Notes: a model not told the origin generated them from the letters alone. Positions 22,959 through 31,373 are shown, numbered from the stretch's first letter. The stretch: 36,522 bases of DNA from Candidatus Abyssobacteria bacterium SURF_5 (GCA_003598085.1 QZKU01000013.1:1-36522); one strand, 5' to 3'. Numbers and translations: made by a program.

Positions 22959-24062
22959 ATGCCGCTTCAGAGACAACTGCCGAAACGCTCACAGAAGGCC
23001 GGGGCGCCGCCTGGCTCTCTGATTCACCTGGGCAAGAAGCGCGAAGGCAACCCCCGGATCTCCGTCATGGACTACGACGAGCGCCGCTTCGAGGAAAGGG
23101 AAGCGGCGGAAGTCGAGGAGTTGTTCGAGTATCTTGAGAGACCGACCGTCACATGGGTCAACATCGACGGCATTCACCAGACGGACATTCTCGACAAAAT
23201 GGGGCGGCGTTACAATCTGCATCCGCTCGTGCTCGAGGACATTTTGAACACCGACCAGCGGCCGAAGGCGGAAGACCACGGTGAATTCCTCTACATCGTC
23301 CTCAAGATGCTCTCCCTGCACAACAGCTTCGAGAAGGAAGGTGAGGACTCCGCGCACCTTTCGGTCGAGGTCGAAGCCGAACAGATCAGCCTGATTCTCG
23401 GGCGCAACTTTGTACTTTCTTTTCAGGAGTCGGAGGGCGACCTCTTCGATCCGATCCGCGAGCGCATCAGGACCAACAAGGGGCGGATCAGGCAGATGAA
23501 GGCAGATTACCTGGCGTACGTGCTGATCGACATCATTGTGGACAACTATTTTGCGGTACTGGAGACATTCGGAGACCGCATCGAGGCGCTGGAGGATTAC
23601 CTCGCGGATTCGCCCACGGCTGAAAGCCTGCACAGTCTGCACATCATGAAGCGCGAAATGATTTTTCTCCGGAAATTCGTCTGGCCGCTCAGGGAGATGA
23701 TCAATGCGCTGGAGCGCGGAGAATCCCCGTTGATCGAGCCGGCGACGCTGACGTACCTGCGCGACGTCTATGACCACACCATCCACGTGATCGATACCAT
23801 CGAAACCTACCGCGACATGCTCTCCGGCATGGTCGATACCTACCTCACCAGCATCAGCAACCGAACGAATGAAGTGATGAAGGTGCTCACCATCATCGCC
23901 ACCATCTTCATCCCCCTGAGTTTTATCACCGGAATGTTTGGAATGAATTTCGCTTACATTCCCATGGAATCATGGCCCTCCGGCTTCTATATCACAGCGC
24001 TTCTCATGTTCCTTGTCGGCGCCTTAATGCTTCTGTACTTCAGGAGCAAGCACTGGTTCTAG
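22959..24062 (+). CDS. corA: CorA family magnesium/cobalt transporter
   Basis: Homopentameric inner-membrane channel for divalent cations, mainly Mg2+. The 367 residues comprise a large cytoplasmic N-terminal domain and long stalk helix, then two C-terminal transmembrane helices. The signature GMN lies at 328-330 in TGMFGMNFAYIP, right after the first helix (VLTIIATIFIPLSFITGMFG). The second helix (FYITALLMFLVGALMLLYF) is followed by a short basic tail. VNIDGIHQTDILDKMG and HPLVLEDILNTDQRPK near the N-terminus are also family-typical. The start at 22959 follows AGAGGA. It is divergent from the URO-D family gene. Confidence 0.95.
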   Translation: MPLQRQLPKRSQKAGAPPGSLIHLGKKREGNPRISVMDYDERRFEEREAAEVEELFEYLERPTVTWVNIDGIHQTDILDKMGRRYNLHPLVLEDILNTDQRPKAEDHGEFLYIVLKMLSLHNSFEKEGEDSAHLSVEVEAEQISLILGRNFVLSFQESEGDLFDPIRERIRTNKGRIRQMKADYLAYVLIDIIVDNYFAVLETFGDRIEALEDYLADSPTAESLHSLHIMKREMIFLRKFVWPLREMINALERGESPLIEPATLTYLRDVYDHTIHVIDTIETYRDMLSGMVDTYLTSISNRTNEVMKVLTIIATIFIPLSFITGMFGMNFAYIPMESWPSGFYITALLMFLVGALMLLYFRSKHWF

Positions 24063-24118
24063 CGGTTCTTCCGGTCGAATTCGTCTTCGGGTTCTCGCGC
24101 AAACGACTGTCCCTCGTA

Positions 24119-24148
24119 TTGACACATCCTGCAAATCGCATTTATAAT
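24119..24148 (+). promoter_or_regulatory. Sigma-70 promoter for MoxR-vWA operon
   Basis: TTGACA (24119-24124) and TATAAT (24143-24148) are both perfect, with an 18-nt spacer. Transcription from about 24155 gives a 58-nt leader before the ATG at 24213. Confidence 0.8.
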
Positions 24149-24212
24149 TGTAGTGGTGTTTTATCTCGAATTACAGGCTCCGGCTCGACCGGAAATACAA
24201 ATTTTTTAGGAT

Positions 24213-25607
24213 ATGAAACCAAAAACTCTCAAAGAATTAAGAAAATCGCGATACCGTATTCTCTCGGTTCGCGAGGAAATGCGGAAGAATCTTATTGCCA
24301 AATTGAAACGCGGCGAGCCGCTCTTTTCGGATATTGTCGGTTATGAATATACCGTGATTCCGCAGTTGGAGAATGCAATACTGTCGGGGCACGACATGAT
24401 CTTTCTCGGCGAACGAGGCCAGGCAAAGTCGCGACTGATCCGGAATCTGATCCACCTTCTTGACGAGGAGATACCCATTGTCAAAGGGTGCGAGATCAAT
24501 GATCATCCGTTCGCGCCCATCTGCACGTCTTGCCGGAAGAAAGCGAGAGAACTCGGGGATGCCTTGGAGATAGAATGGATCGGCCGCGACCGCCGCTATG
24601 CCGAAAAACTCGCCACTCCGGATGTGACTGTCGCCGATCTGATCGGCGAGGTCGACCCGATCAAGGTGGCCGAAGGCAAGTATCTCTCGGATGAAGAGGT
24701 GATACATTTCGGGCTGATTCCGCGGGTGAACCGGGGTATTTTCTCAGTTAATGAGCTGCCCGATCTCGCCGAAAAGGTGCAGGTGGGCCTCTTTAATATC
24801 ATGCAGGAGCGCGACGTCCAGATCAAGGGATTCCTCGTTCGACTGAACCTGGATGTGCTGATCGTCGCGAGCGCGAATCCGGAAGACTACACCAACCGCG
24901 GCCGCATCATCACTCCGCTCAAGGATCGCTATTCTTCGCAGATCCGCACTCATTATCCATCCAATCAGGACGTCGAGGCGCGCATTGTCGAGCAGGAACG
25001 CCGGCGCTTCGATGAGAACGGCTATGTGGTCGTGTTGCCGGAGTTCATGCGGGACATCCTCACGCAGATCACGTTTCTGGCGCGGCAGAACCCGGACGTC
25101 AACCAGCATTCCGGCGTGAGCGTGCGCATGTCGATCAGCAACACTGAGTGTCTCCTCAGCAACGCCGAAAAGCGCGCCATCAGGCTGGGCGAGAAAGAGG
25201 CGGTCCCGAGGATAAGCGACCTGCCCTCGATTGTCTCGTCAACCAGCGGCAAGCTGGAGCTGGAATCGTTCTCTTTCGACGGCAAGGAAGACAGACTTGT
25301 CAATCACCTTATCAGCGCGGCAATCAAGGAGACGTTCGACAAGTACTTCAATATAAGTTCACTCGGCGAAGTCGTCAAAGCGTTTCATGATGGCGCGACG
25401 GCGGTGGTATCGGACTCGCTCGAGTCGGAACAGTACCTGCAGCAATTTTCGGAGATTGAGGCGCTTGAATCCGCTGCCCGGTCGTTGTGCGGGGATTGCA
25501 CGCCGGCAATGTACGCCTCGGCCGCCGAATTCATTCTCGAAGGATTGTACCTCCATCAGCAAATCCATAAGGAGTCAGTGGGCGGAAAACTTCGGTATAA
25601 AGGGTAA
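24213..25607 (+). CDS. MoxR/ChlI-type AAA+ ATPase
   Basis: A 464-residue AAA+ protein of the magnesium-chelatase-I/MoxR/RavA group, usually a chaperone that remodels partners with a vWA subunit. Walker A is GERGQAKSR (66-74, K72), Walker B GIFSVNELPDL (175-185), sensor 1 VASANPEDYT (218-226), and an arginine-bearing ITPLKDRYSSQIRTHYP block follows. A Cys/His-rich insertion sits between Walker A and B (C93, H98, C104, C107), suggesting zinc binding, which is not standard in MoxR proteins. The next gene, 4 nt downstream, is a vWA protein, so the two probably form a complex. No metal-chelatase H subunit or methanol dehydrogenase gene is close, so the client is unknown. Confidence 0.88.
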   Translation: MKPKTLKELRKSRYRILSVREEMRKNLIAKLKRGEPLFSDIVGYEYTVIPQLENAILSGHDMIFLGERGQAKSRLIRNLIHLLDEEIPIVKGCEINDHPFAPICTSCRKKARELGDALEIEWIGRDRRYAEKLATPDVTVADLIGEVDPIKVAEGKYLSDEEVIHFGLIPRVNRGIFSVNELPDLAEKVQVGLFNIMQERDVQIKGFLVRLNLDVLIVASANPEDYTNRGRIITPLKDRYSSQIRTHYPSNQDVEARIVEQERRRFDENGYVVVLPEFMRDILTQITFLARQNPDVNQHSGVSVRMSISNTECLLSNAEKRAIRLGEKEAVPRISDLPSIVSSTSGKLELESFSFDGKEDRLVNHLISAAIKETFDKYFNISSLGEVVKAFHDGATAVVSDSLESEQYLQQFSEIEALESAARSLCGDCTPAMYASAAEFILEGLYLHQQIHKESVGGKLRYKG

Positions 25608-25611
25608 TCCG

Positions 25612-27378
25612 ATGAACACTTATAAGTACTCCGCCCCTGCCCAGCCTTATCAAGCCCTTCCGGACGCCGACACCATCATGGACGAGCTTGCAGAACATGC
25701 GCTCGAGGAAAATTCCCTGGAGCAGGCGATGCTCAAACTTTCTAAGAAAGGAGTCAAGGAGAAATACGGCGACTCCGTCGACGGACTGGATCGTCTGGCA
25801 GCGGACTCACATTCGCTGCGCCGCCGCCTTCAGTCGGAATATACCTTCGAGCCATTGATACAGCAGTTGCGCAAACAGATACAGGCGCTTGTGCGGGAGG
25901 AACTTCGGGCCTTGAACGAGAGGAGCCATTGCGCCGAACAGGACCATAATTCGAAAATGGAGGATTTCCTGCACCAGTCGGCCGATCTTGCCGCAAAGCT
26001 GGAGGAGATGCGTTCCGGAGAGCGCCGCCCCTCCGATCAGGCCATCGCGCGGATGGAGAATTCTTATGAAGACCTGTATCTGAAGAAACACCAGATCGAG
26101 AACGAATGGCAGGAGATGCGCCGCCAGGAGGCGCAGCGACTGGCTTCGCTCCAGCGCGTGCCGCACTCGCCGGGGCAGGCGCTGCAGAAATTGAAGAAGT
26201 ACGAGGCCGCCGATGCGGCGGTCGGGCAGGCTCTGGCGCAGCTCACCGCGCTCGCGGACGAAATTGCCGCAATCGAGCGGGCTCAGGCGCAGCCCGGTTT
26301 CTCCGGCCACAAAGGGGTCGGGCTCAAAGAAGCCGTCAAAATCGTCGAGCGCGTTCTCAGGATTGAGCGGCTGGAAAACCGTCTGCGCAAGGGCTTGCTC
26401 TCGCCGGCTGACGAGGAATTGCTGGCGGAGATGCTCGGGGGCGGCGCGATGTCGAATGTCAATTTCCTCAAGCAGGTGCAGGACAAGCTCCTGCAGGCGG
26501 GCTACCTCGAGTTCAGCAGCGATGAAATCAAGCTGAGCCCGCGCGCGGTCAGGCGCATCGGGCGAAAGGCGCTCTCGGATGTTTTCTCGAACCTGCGGAC
26601 GGGAACCCTTGGCGCCCATGAGGTCGCCCGAAAAGGAGCCGGCCAGCCGAATACGAACGAAACCAAAACATACGGCTTCGGCGACGCCTTCAACATCCAT
26701 CTCGGAAAAACGCTCATGAACGCGCTCAAGCGCGACGCGAGCCGCATTCCAATCAGCATCCGGCCCGGCGACTTCGAGGTTTTTGACGAGTCGCGAACCG
26801 TCGAGTGCTCGAACGTGCTGATGCTCGACCTCAGCTATACCATGGCGCAGAACAACAAGCTGCAGGCGGCGAAGAAGGTGGTCTTCGCCCTCGACAGCCT
26901 GATCCGCTCGCGGTACCCGAACGATACGCTCCACATCGTCGGCTTCGCCACGTACGCGCGCGAGCTGTCCACTCAGGACCTCCCGTGCGTGGGACTTTCG
27001 CTCGGACACCCGTTCACCAATATTCAGGACGGCCTGCAACTGGCCGAGAAATTGATCTCGCGAGAACATGCAAAAAACCGCCAGATCATCCTCATCACCG
27101 ACGGCGAGCCGACTGCCTTCTGCCGGGACGGTGACCTCTTTGTCGATTATCCGCCCACCCCCGAGATTTTCGCCGAAACCATGAGGGAAGTCGTCCGCCT
27201 CACCCGCAAGGGAATCACCATCAATATCTTCATGCTCGATGAGAAACCGGCGCTGGTGAGTTTCGTCGAGCAGATGATGCGCGTCAACAAAGGACGCGCA
27301 TTCTTGTCCTCCCCTCAGCGGCTCGGCGAATATCTGCTGCTGGATTTCGTTTCCCGCCGGAAAAGGCTGATCACGTAG
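25612..27378 (+). CDS. vWA domain protein, partner of the MoxR ATPase
   Basis: A 588-residue cytoplasmic protein. The N-terminal two-thirds are helical and highly charged, with coiled-coil stretches (about 60-180 and 190-260). The C-terminal vWA domain (about 395-575) has MIDAS residues D406, S408, T410 (DLSYT, Thr in place of the second Ser), T469 (FTNIQDG) and D497 (ITDGEP). The architecture recalls BchD/ViaA-type partners of AAA+ motors, with vWA at the C-terminus. The real start is the ATG at 25612 just after the ATPase stop. The frame is open back to 25387, but that part runs inside the ATPase gene and encodes no homologous sequence. Confidence 0.85.
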   Translation: MNTYKYSAPAQPYQALPDADTIMDELAEHALEENSLEQAMLKLSKKGVKEKYGDSVDGLDRLAADSHSLRRRLQSEYTFEPLIQQLRKQIQALVREELRALNERSHCAEQDHNSKMEDFLHQSADLAAKLEEMRSGERRPSDQAIARMENSYEDLYLKKHQIENEWQEMRRQEAQRLASLQRVPHSPGQALQKLKKYEAADAAVGQALAQLTALADEIAAIERAQAQPGFSGHKGVGLKEAVKIVERVLRIERLENRLRKGLLSPADEELLAEMLGGGAMSNVNFLKQVQDKLLQAGYLEFSSDEIKLSPRAVRRIGRKALSDVFSNLRTGTLGAHEVARKGAGQPNTNETKTYGFGDAFNIHLGKTLMNALKRDASRIPISIRPGDFEVFDESRTVECSNVLMLDLSYTMAQNNKLQAAKKVVFALDSLIRSRYPNDTLHIVGFATYARELSTQDLPCVGLSLGHPFTNIQDGLQLAEKLISREHAKNRQIILITDGEPTAFCRDGDLFVDYPPTPEIFAETMREVVRLTRKGITINIFMLDEKPALVSFVEQMMRVNKGRAFLSSPQRLGEYLLLDFVSRRKRLIT

Positions 27379-27558
27379 CGGGAATCCATCTTATGCTTTA
27401 TTGACCGCGCGCACCTCTGCTCCTTCCGATATCGCTTTAGCGAAAGCACCTTAACCCGGGAAAGACCAAGCCTCGCCCTTTTTTCATTTCTGTTCCGACT
27501 GATGTATAATGCTGCAAAACAAATCCGTCATTCCGGCCGCGGCACGAAGGAGACAATT

Positions 27559-28356
27559 ATGGCCAAGCGATTAAAAGACAAAGTGGCGATTGTGGTGGGC
27601 GCGGGCTCAACTCCGGGCGATACGATGGGCAACGGCCGCGCGACAGCCATCCTGTTTGCGCGCGAGGGCGCGTCGGTCATGCTGGTGGACAACCGGCTCG
27701 AATCGGCTGAAGAGACAAAGAAGGCAATCGATGCGGAAGGCGGAAAGTCATTTGCCTTTCAGGCCGACGTCACCGTTCCCCGGGATTGTGAAAAGATGGC
27801 TAAGGCGTGCATCGACCAGTACGGGAAAATCGATATCCTCCACAACAATGTTGGCATCGGCGAGGGCGGCGGACCGGTCGAGTTGAGCGAGCAGGATTGG
27901 GACAAGGTTTTCTCCGTGAACCTGAGGAGCATGTTTCTCACTTGCAAATATGTGCTGCCCTACATGGAGAGCCAGGGCAGCGGCTCGGTCATCAATATCT
28001 CTTCGCTCGCGTCGATCCGCATGGCGCCGTATCCGATGATCGCCTACAGCGCCTCCAAGGCCGGCGTCAACGCATTCACGCGCTCGCTCGCAATGCAGTA
28101 CGCGCACCAGGGCATTCGCGCCAACGCAATTCTGCCCGGCCTCATCAACACTCCGATGGCGATCGAGGGAATATCCTCCCGCCTCGGCATCGCGAAAGAA
28201 GATTTGATCCGGATGCGGGATGCCGCCGTGCCGATGAACCACATGGGCGAGGCGTGGGACGTCGCATATGCCGCGCTGTTCCTGGCATCGGACGAGTCCA
28301 AATATATCACCGGCGTCCTCCTGCCGGTCGACGGCGGCCTGACCTGCAAGGGATAA
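27559..28356 (+). CDS. SDR family NAD(P)-dependent oxidoreductase
   Basis: A 265-residue classical short-chain dehydrogenase. The nucleotide motif is GAGSTPGDTMGNG (14-26), a longer glycine loop than the usual TGxxxGxG. D44 at the end of beta2 (LVDN) favours NAD over NADP. NNVG (96-99), N121, the catalytic Ser148 or Ser149 (INISSLAS) and Y163-x3-K167 (YSASK) complete the active site, and PVDGGLT closes the protein. The ATG at 27559 follows GAAGGAGA at 27546-27553. A perfect TATAAT lies at 27505-27510 with a weak -35. It appears to be a single-gene unit; the substrate is unknown. Confidence 0.92.
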   Translation: MAKRLKDKVAIVVGAGSTPGDTMGNGRATAILFAREGASVMLVDNRLESAEETKKAIDAEGGKSFAFQADVTVPRDCEKMAKACIDQYGKIDILHNNVGIGEGGGPVELSEQDWDKVFSVNLRSMFLTCKYVLPYMESQGSGSVINISSLASIRMAPYPMIAYSASKAGVNAFTRSLAMQYAHQGIRANAILPGLINTPMAIEGISSRLGIAKEDLIRMRDAAVPMNHMGEAWDVAYAALFLASDESKYITGVLLPVDGGLTCKG

Positions 28357-28388
28357 TAATTATCCGTTGATACCAGCGGACAGCAGGT

Positions 28389-28961
28389 ATGGGCCGAGGC
28401 GATGAAAGAAAAGCAACGATGGAAAGCCTGCTGAAAAGACTGCTCTATCCATTTATCGCCTTGTCGGTCCTGGGGCTCATTTTGAGCCTTATTGTCCACG
28501 TTTCTGCTTTACTCGCGATACCTCCTCCTTTCGGGGAATCATTCTTGCTTCTCCATATCGGCATTTTCATTGTCTGGATTCCCGCCGTTTTGGTCATGGG
28601 GCCACTCACGCGCGAATACAAGCAAAGGGATCTTTGGAAAGGGGCGCTTCGTGGCTGCCCCCCCTGGATGAAGCGAATGGCTCTCTTCTTCTTCGGCTAT
28701 GCCATGATCAATTTCGTCCTCTTTATTTTTTTGGGTCGCGGCCGAAATGCAGAGGTTCCCTCCCTTATTCATCGCGGTTTCTCTGGCCACTGGATGGCAT
28801 TCTATTCGGCGGCGCTGGCGATCATGTATTCGGCGGTGAAGGTGGAGAGCCTTCCGGTTTTCCGGCGCTGTCCGAACGGACATCCTCTTTCTCCAGAAGC
28901 GAAATTCTGCGAGAAATGTGGTATGCCGGCGACAGATATCGATGGCTTGGGACGGGAATAA
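28389..28961 (+). CDS. Four-TM membrane protein with C-terminal zinc ribbon
   Basis: A 190-residue protein (180 if the inner ATG at 28419 is used) that I do not recognise as a named family. Four hydrophobic helices lie at about 19-43, 52-71, 97-116 and 135-150. The conserved-looking cytoplasmic block PPWMKRM precedes helix 3. The tail is a short zinc ribbon: CPNGHPLSPEAKFCEKCG with C161, H165, C174, C177. The same pattern occurs in the next gene, which it overlaps by one base (TAATG, 28959-28963), so the two are paralogues in one operon. Confidence 0.75.
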   Translation: MGRGDERKATMESLLKRLLYPFIALSVLGLILSLIVHVSALLAIPPPFGESFLLLHIGIFIVWIPAVLVMGPLTREYKQRDLWKGALRGCPPWMKRMALFFFGYAMINFVLFIFLGRGRNAEVPSLIHRGFSGHWMAFYSAALAIMYSAVKVESLPVFRRCPNGHPLSPEAKFCEKCGMPATDIDGLGRE

Positions 28962-30109
28962 TGGAGATGAACGATAGAAAGACAGCTTGTGGAATCGAGG
29001 GTTATCCGAGAGGCTCCCCAAAAATCTTCGTTTTCCCATTCATGGTATTATCGTTCGCAGGATTCGCTTTCAGTCTAGCCATCCATCTTAGCTCACTCGT
29101 TTGGCTGGTTCCGATTAGCGGCGGCGTGCTAATGCATATTGCCGAAGATCCTGAACACCCACTCTCCGAATTATTTTTTGGACTCCATTATGGAATTTTT
29201 GTAGTTTGGCTACCAGCAGCAATCCTCTCGCTGTGGCTTGCTAAGGGCAAGGGGAGCGGCGAAAAATTCTGGCACAAGGTGTTTCACGGCGGGCCGCCGT
29301 GGGTAAGAAAGATGGCGTCCTTCATCGCGGGGTATGGCATCTTGACGTTCCTCTATTTGTGGGTCGTCGATCTCTTATTCCTTCTCTTATTCACGCGTTC
29401 CCTCATGCGAATGGATATAGATAAAGCCGCAGAACCCCTCTTTGCGACCGCTATTCTTACCACGGTTCCTCGAATTTTTGGCGGCGCGTATATGTTGTTT
29501 TATGTGTCGGCCTTTGCAGTCTTCTGTTCGGTATTCAGCAGGAGGGACGGCCGGGAACGTTCTCATTCTGAAAGCAAGCTGCCAGGCCTGAGATATCCGT
29601 TCCTGGCTTTGGCTGCAGTGGGATTCGTCCAGGGTCTTCTTGCTCATGTTGCGACTTTCTTTGGCAGAATACACCCCATGGCAGCGATGTCATGGGCTCC
29701 TCATCTTGTTTTTGCTTTTTTTTGGTTGGCCGGCATCGCAAATGTCACGAGAAAAAAGAAGCACAGGGATATCCGGGATGTCCTGTTGCGCCGGTCTCCG
29801 CAATGGATGAAGCTGATGACCGGTTTGTGCTTTGGGTATGCCATTCTTGCTTTCGCCCTTTTTGCCCCTCCGGATTGGCAGACAAAGATGAGGATCGGCG
29901 AGATTTCGGCGTCGAGTATCCGCTTTTTCTCGTCTTCCTGGATGGCGCTGTATGCATTTTTATTCATGACGTGGTATTCCGCGATCCGGCAAGTCACAGC
30001 AGTTGAAAAAAGAGAATGTCCGAATGGTCATCGGATTTCATCGGGCGCTCTTTCCTGCAGAGAATGCGGCCTGCCGATCAGGGACGCCGAACAATTGGAT
30101 CGAGATTGA
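28961..30109 (+). CDS. Tandem-duplicated membrane protein with C-terminal zinc ribbon
   Basis: A 382-residue paralogue of the preceding protein that contains the membrane unit twice. Unit 1 (about 20-195) has FGLHYGIFVVWLP, GPPWVRKMASFIAGYGILTFLYL and MLFYVSAFAVFCSVF. Unit 2 (about 208-348) has the matching APHLVFAFFWLAG, SPQWMKLMTGLCFGYAILAFALF and WMALYAFLFMTWYSAI. A zinc ribbon follows once, at the end (C353, H357, C366, C369, in CPNGHRIS and CRECG). The upstream single-unit protein has the same order. The start at 28961 overlaps the previous stop; ATG at 28967 is an alternative. The longer frame from 28634 lies inside the neighbour and is spurious. The function is unknown. Confidence 0.78.
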   Translation: MEMNDRKTACGIEGYPRGSPKIFVFPFMVLSFAGFAFSLAIHLSSLVWLVPISGGVLMHIAEDPEHPLSELFFGLHYGIFVVWLPAAILSLWLAKGKGSGEKFWHKVFHGGPPWVRKMASFIAGYGILTFLYLWVVDLLFLLLFTRSLMRMDIDKAAEPLFATAILTTVPRIFGGAYMLFYVSAFAVFCSVFSRRDGRERSHSESKLPGLRYPFLALAAVGFVQGLLAHVATFFGRIHPMAAMSWAPHLVFAFFWLAGIANVTRKKKHRDIRDVLLRRSPQWMKLMTGLCFGYAILAFALFAPPDWQTKMRIGEISASSIRFFSSSWMALYAFLFMTWYSAIRQVTAVEKRECPNGHRISSGALSCRECGLPIRDAEQLDRD

Positions 30110-30135
30110 CGGCGTGCTTTTGCATACGATATAAT
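30106..30135 (+). promoter_or_regulatory. Sigma-70 promoter candidate upstream of tup operon
   Basis: TTGACG (30106-30111) and TATAAT (30130-30135) with an 18-nt spacer; the -35 overlaps the stop codon of the preceding gene. Transcription from about 30142 would produce a leader of roughly 285 nt before tupA. Confidence 0.55.
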
Positions 30136-30425
30136 AAGCGCAGTTTCTTCGATTCAACAGGCCTGCGGTGGAGAAATGCCATGGCGGTTGAACGGCAGGT
30201 GCAGAGGGAAACCTCTGCGCCACCCATCCTCGGAAAGGAGAAACGGGACAAACGCCAGTTCCACGAGGTATGGGACTGGCTGATTTTATTTTGGATCCCG
30301 GATCAAGAGCCGGGACGGACTTTAGATCCCGGATCGGAGTCCGGGACACGCTTTGGATTGAAGATTAACCGAACACGAATTACGAACTCGAACGAATACA
30401 CGAATAGAAAGTGTAGTGTTGGCGT
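30136..30425 (+). promoter_or_regulatory. Long structured leader of the tungstate operon
   Basis: No convincing gene lies here, though a frame from the ATG at 30181 stays open to 30429. A clear hairpin has stem GCAGAGG (30201-30207), a GAAA tetraloop (30208-30211) and CCTCTGC (30212-30218). A smaller one pairs TCCT (30227-30230) with AGGA (30236-30239). Position before tungstate transport and molybdopterin genes suggests a molybdenum/tungsten cofactor riboswitch, but I cannot align it to that motif with confidence. The 3' part consists of dispersed repeats. Confidence 0.35.
30294..30347 (+). repeat. Two tandem 23-nt GATCCCGGATC repeats
   Basis: Units at 30294-30316 and 30325-30347 (period 31) both begin GATCCCGGATC and end CCGGGAC, differing only in the central five bases. 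Each is itself an inverted repeat (CCCGG/CCGGG) able to fold. They resemble a dispersed repeat known from several bacterial lineages and lie in the leader upstream of tupA. Confidence 0.65.
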
Positions 30426-31349
30426 TTGATCAGCAGCGAAATTGGAACGAGTAAGACTGTAAGCCGAGAAAACGAGAGGTCACTCTCCTTCTTCTCAAGA
30501 AAGAGATTATCGAGTTATTTTCTCTTTCTTCTCTGTGTCTTGGTGTCTTTGTGGTTAGGTCTTCTTCCCGCTCTTGCCCAAGATCGTATTCGGCTTGCCA
30601 CTACCACCAGCACCGACAATTCCGGACTGCTGGCGGTGCTCCTGCCGCCGTTCGAGAAGAAATACAATATGAAAGTTGACGTGATCGCCGTCGGCACCGG
30701 CAAGGCGCTGAAGCTTGGTGAAAACGGAGACGTTGATGCCGTGCTCGTTCATTCGCGCGAGGCGGAAGATGAATTTATTGAAAAGGGGTTCGGCGTGAAT
30801 CGCCGCGACGTTATGTACAACGATTTCGTCATTGTGGGGCCCCCGTCTGACCCGGCCGGAGTCGCGAAAAGCCCTTCCGCCGCCGAAGCACTTTGCGCGA
30901 TTTCAAAGGCGAAGGCGCCGTTTATTTCGCGGGGAGACGACTCCGGCACCCATAAGAAAGAGAAGGAGCTGTGGAAAGCGGCAGCAGTCGAGCCGGGGGG
31001 GCAGTGGTATCTGGAAGCCGGCCAGGGAATGGGCGCCATTCTCACGATGGCAGACGAAAAAAACGGGTATACCCTGACCGATCGCGGCACGTTGCTTGCG
31101 TTTTCCGATAAGCTCGAACTCGAGGTTCTTTACGAGGACGATCCCGACCTGTTCAATCCGTATGGCATCATGGCCGTCAATCCGGCGCTTCATGCCCACA
31201 CAAATTATGTGGGCGCCATGCTGCTGATCGGATGGATGACGTCACCGGAAGGGCAGAATATCATCGGCTCGTTCAAGATGAACAATCAGCTACTGTTTTT
31301 CCCGCTTGCCGTGCCGGCATCGGGTCGGAACCGAGAATGGTCTTTCTGA
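30426..31349 (+). CDS. tupA: Tungstate ABC transporter substrate-binding protein
   Basis: Periplasmic tungstate receptor that delivers the oxyanion to TupBC. TupA features are LATTTSTDNSGLLAVLLPPFEKKY just after the export signal, the VGTGKALKLGENGDVDAVLVHSR block, FISRGDDSGTHKKE and the YTLTDRGTLLAF block. The signal sequence is hydrophobic (FLFLLCVLVSLWLGLLPALAQ) and is encoded partly by a dispersed repeat (30531-30558). The start is uncertain: TTG at 30426 gives 307 residues with a long N-terminal region and no Shine-Dalgarno, and no better in-frame start codon is visible before the hydrophobic core. Tungstate rather than molybdate is inferred from the TTTSTDNSG type, not measured. Confidence 0.9.
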   Translation: MISSEIGTSKTVSRENERSLSFFSRKRLSSYFLFLLCVLVSLWLGLLPALAQDRIRLATTTSTDNSGLLAVLLPPFEKKYNMKVDVIAVGTGKALKLGENGDVDAVLVHSREAEDEFIEKGFGVNRRDVMYNDFVIVGPPSDPAGVAKSPSAAEALCAISKAKAPFISRGDDSGTHKKEKELWKAAAVEPGGQWYLEAGQGMGAILTMADEKNGYTLTDRGTLLAFSDKLELEVLYEDDPDLFNPYGIMAVNPALHAHTNYVGAMLLIGWMTSPEGQNIIGSFKMNNQLLFFPLAVPASGRNREWSF

Positions 31350-31373
31350 ATGTTCACTCTTACTGGATAAGAT

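Noticed and set aside
25387-25611. 75-codon N-terminal extension of the vWA protein
   Set aside because: It lies inside the ATPase gene in another frame. The ATG at 25612, just after the ATPase stop, is the natural start.
27380-27500. Intrinsic terminator after the MoxR-vWA pair
   Set aside because: A GCTTT/AAAGC hairpin is present, but it is short and no U-run follows.
28634-28960. 109-codon extension of the duplicated membrane protein
   Set aside because: It overlaps the paralogous upstream gene in a different frame; the TAATG junction at 28959-28963 marks the true start.
30181-30429. Small frame beginning MAVERQVQRE in the tup leader
   Set aside because: Most of it is hairpin and tandem repeat sequence, with a weak ribosome site; better explained as untranslated leader.
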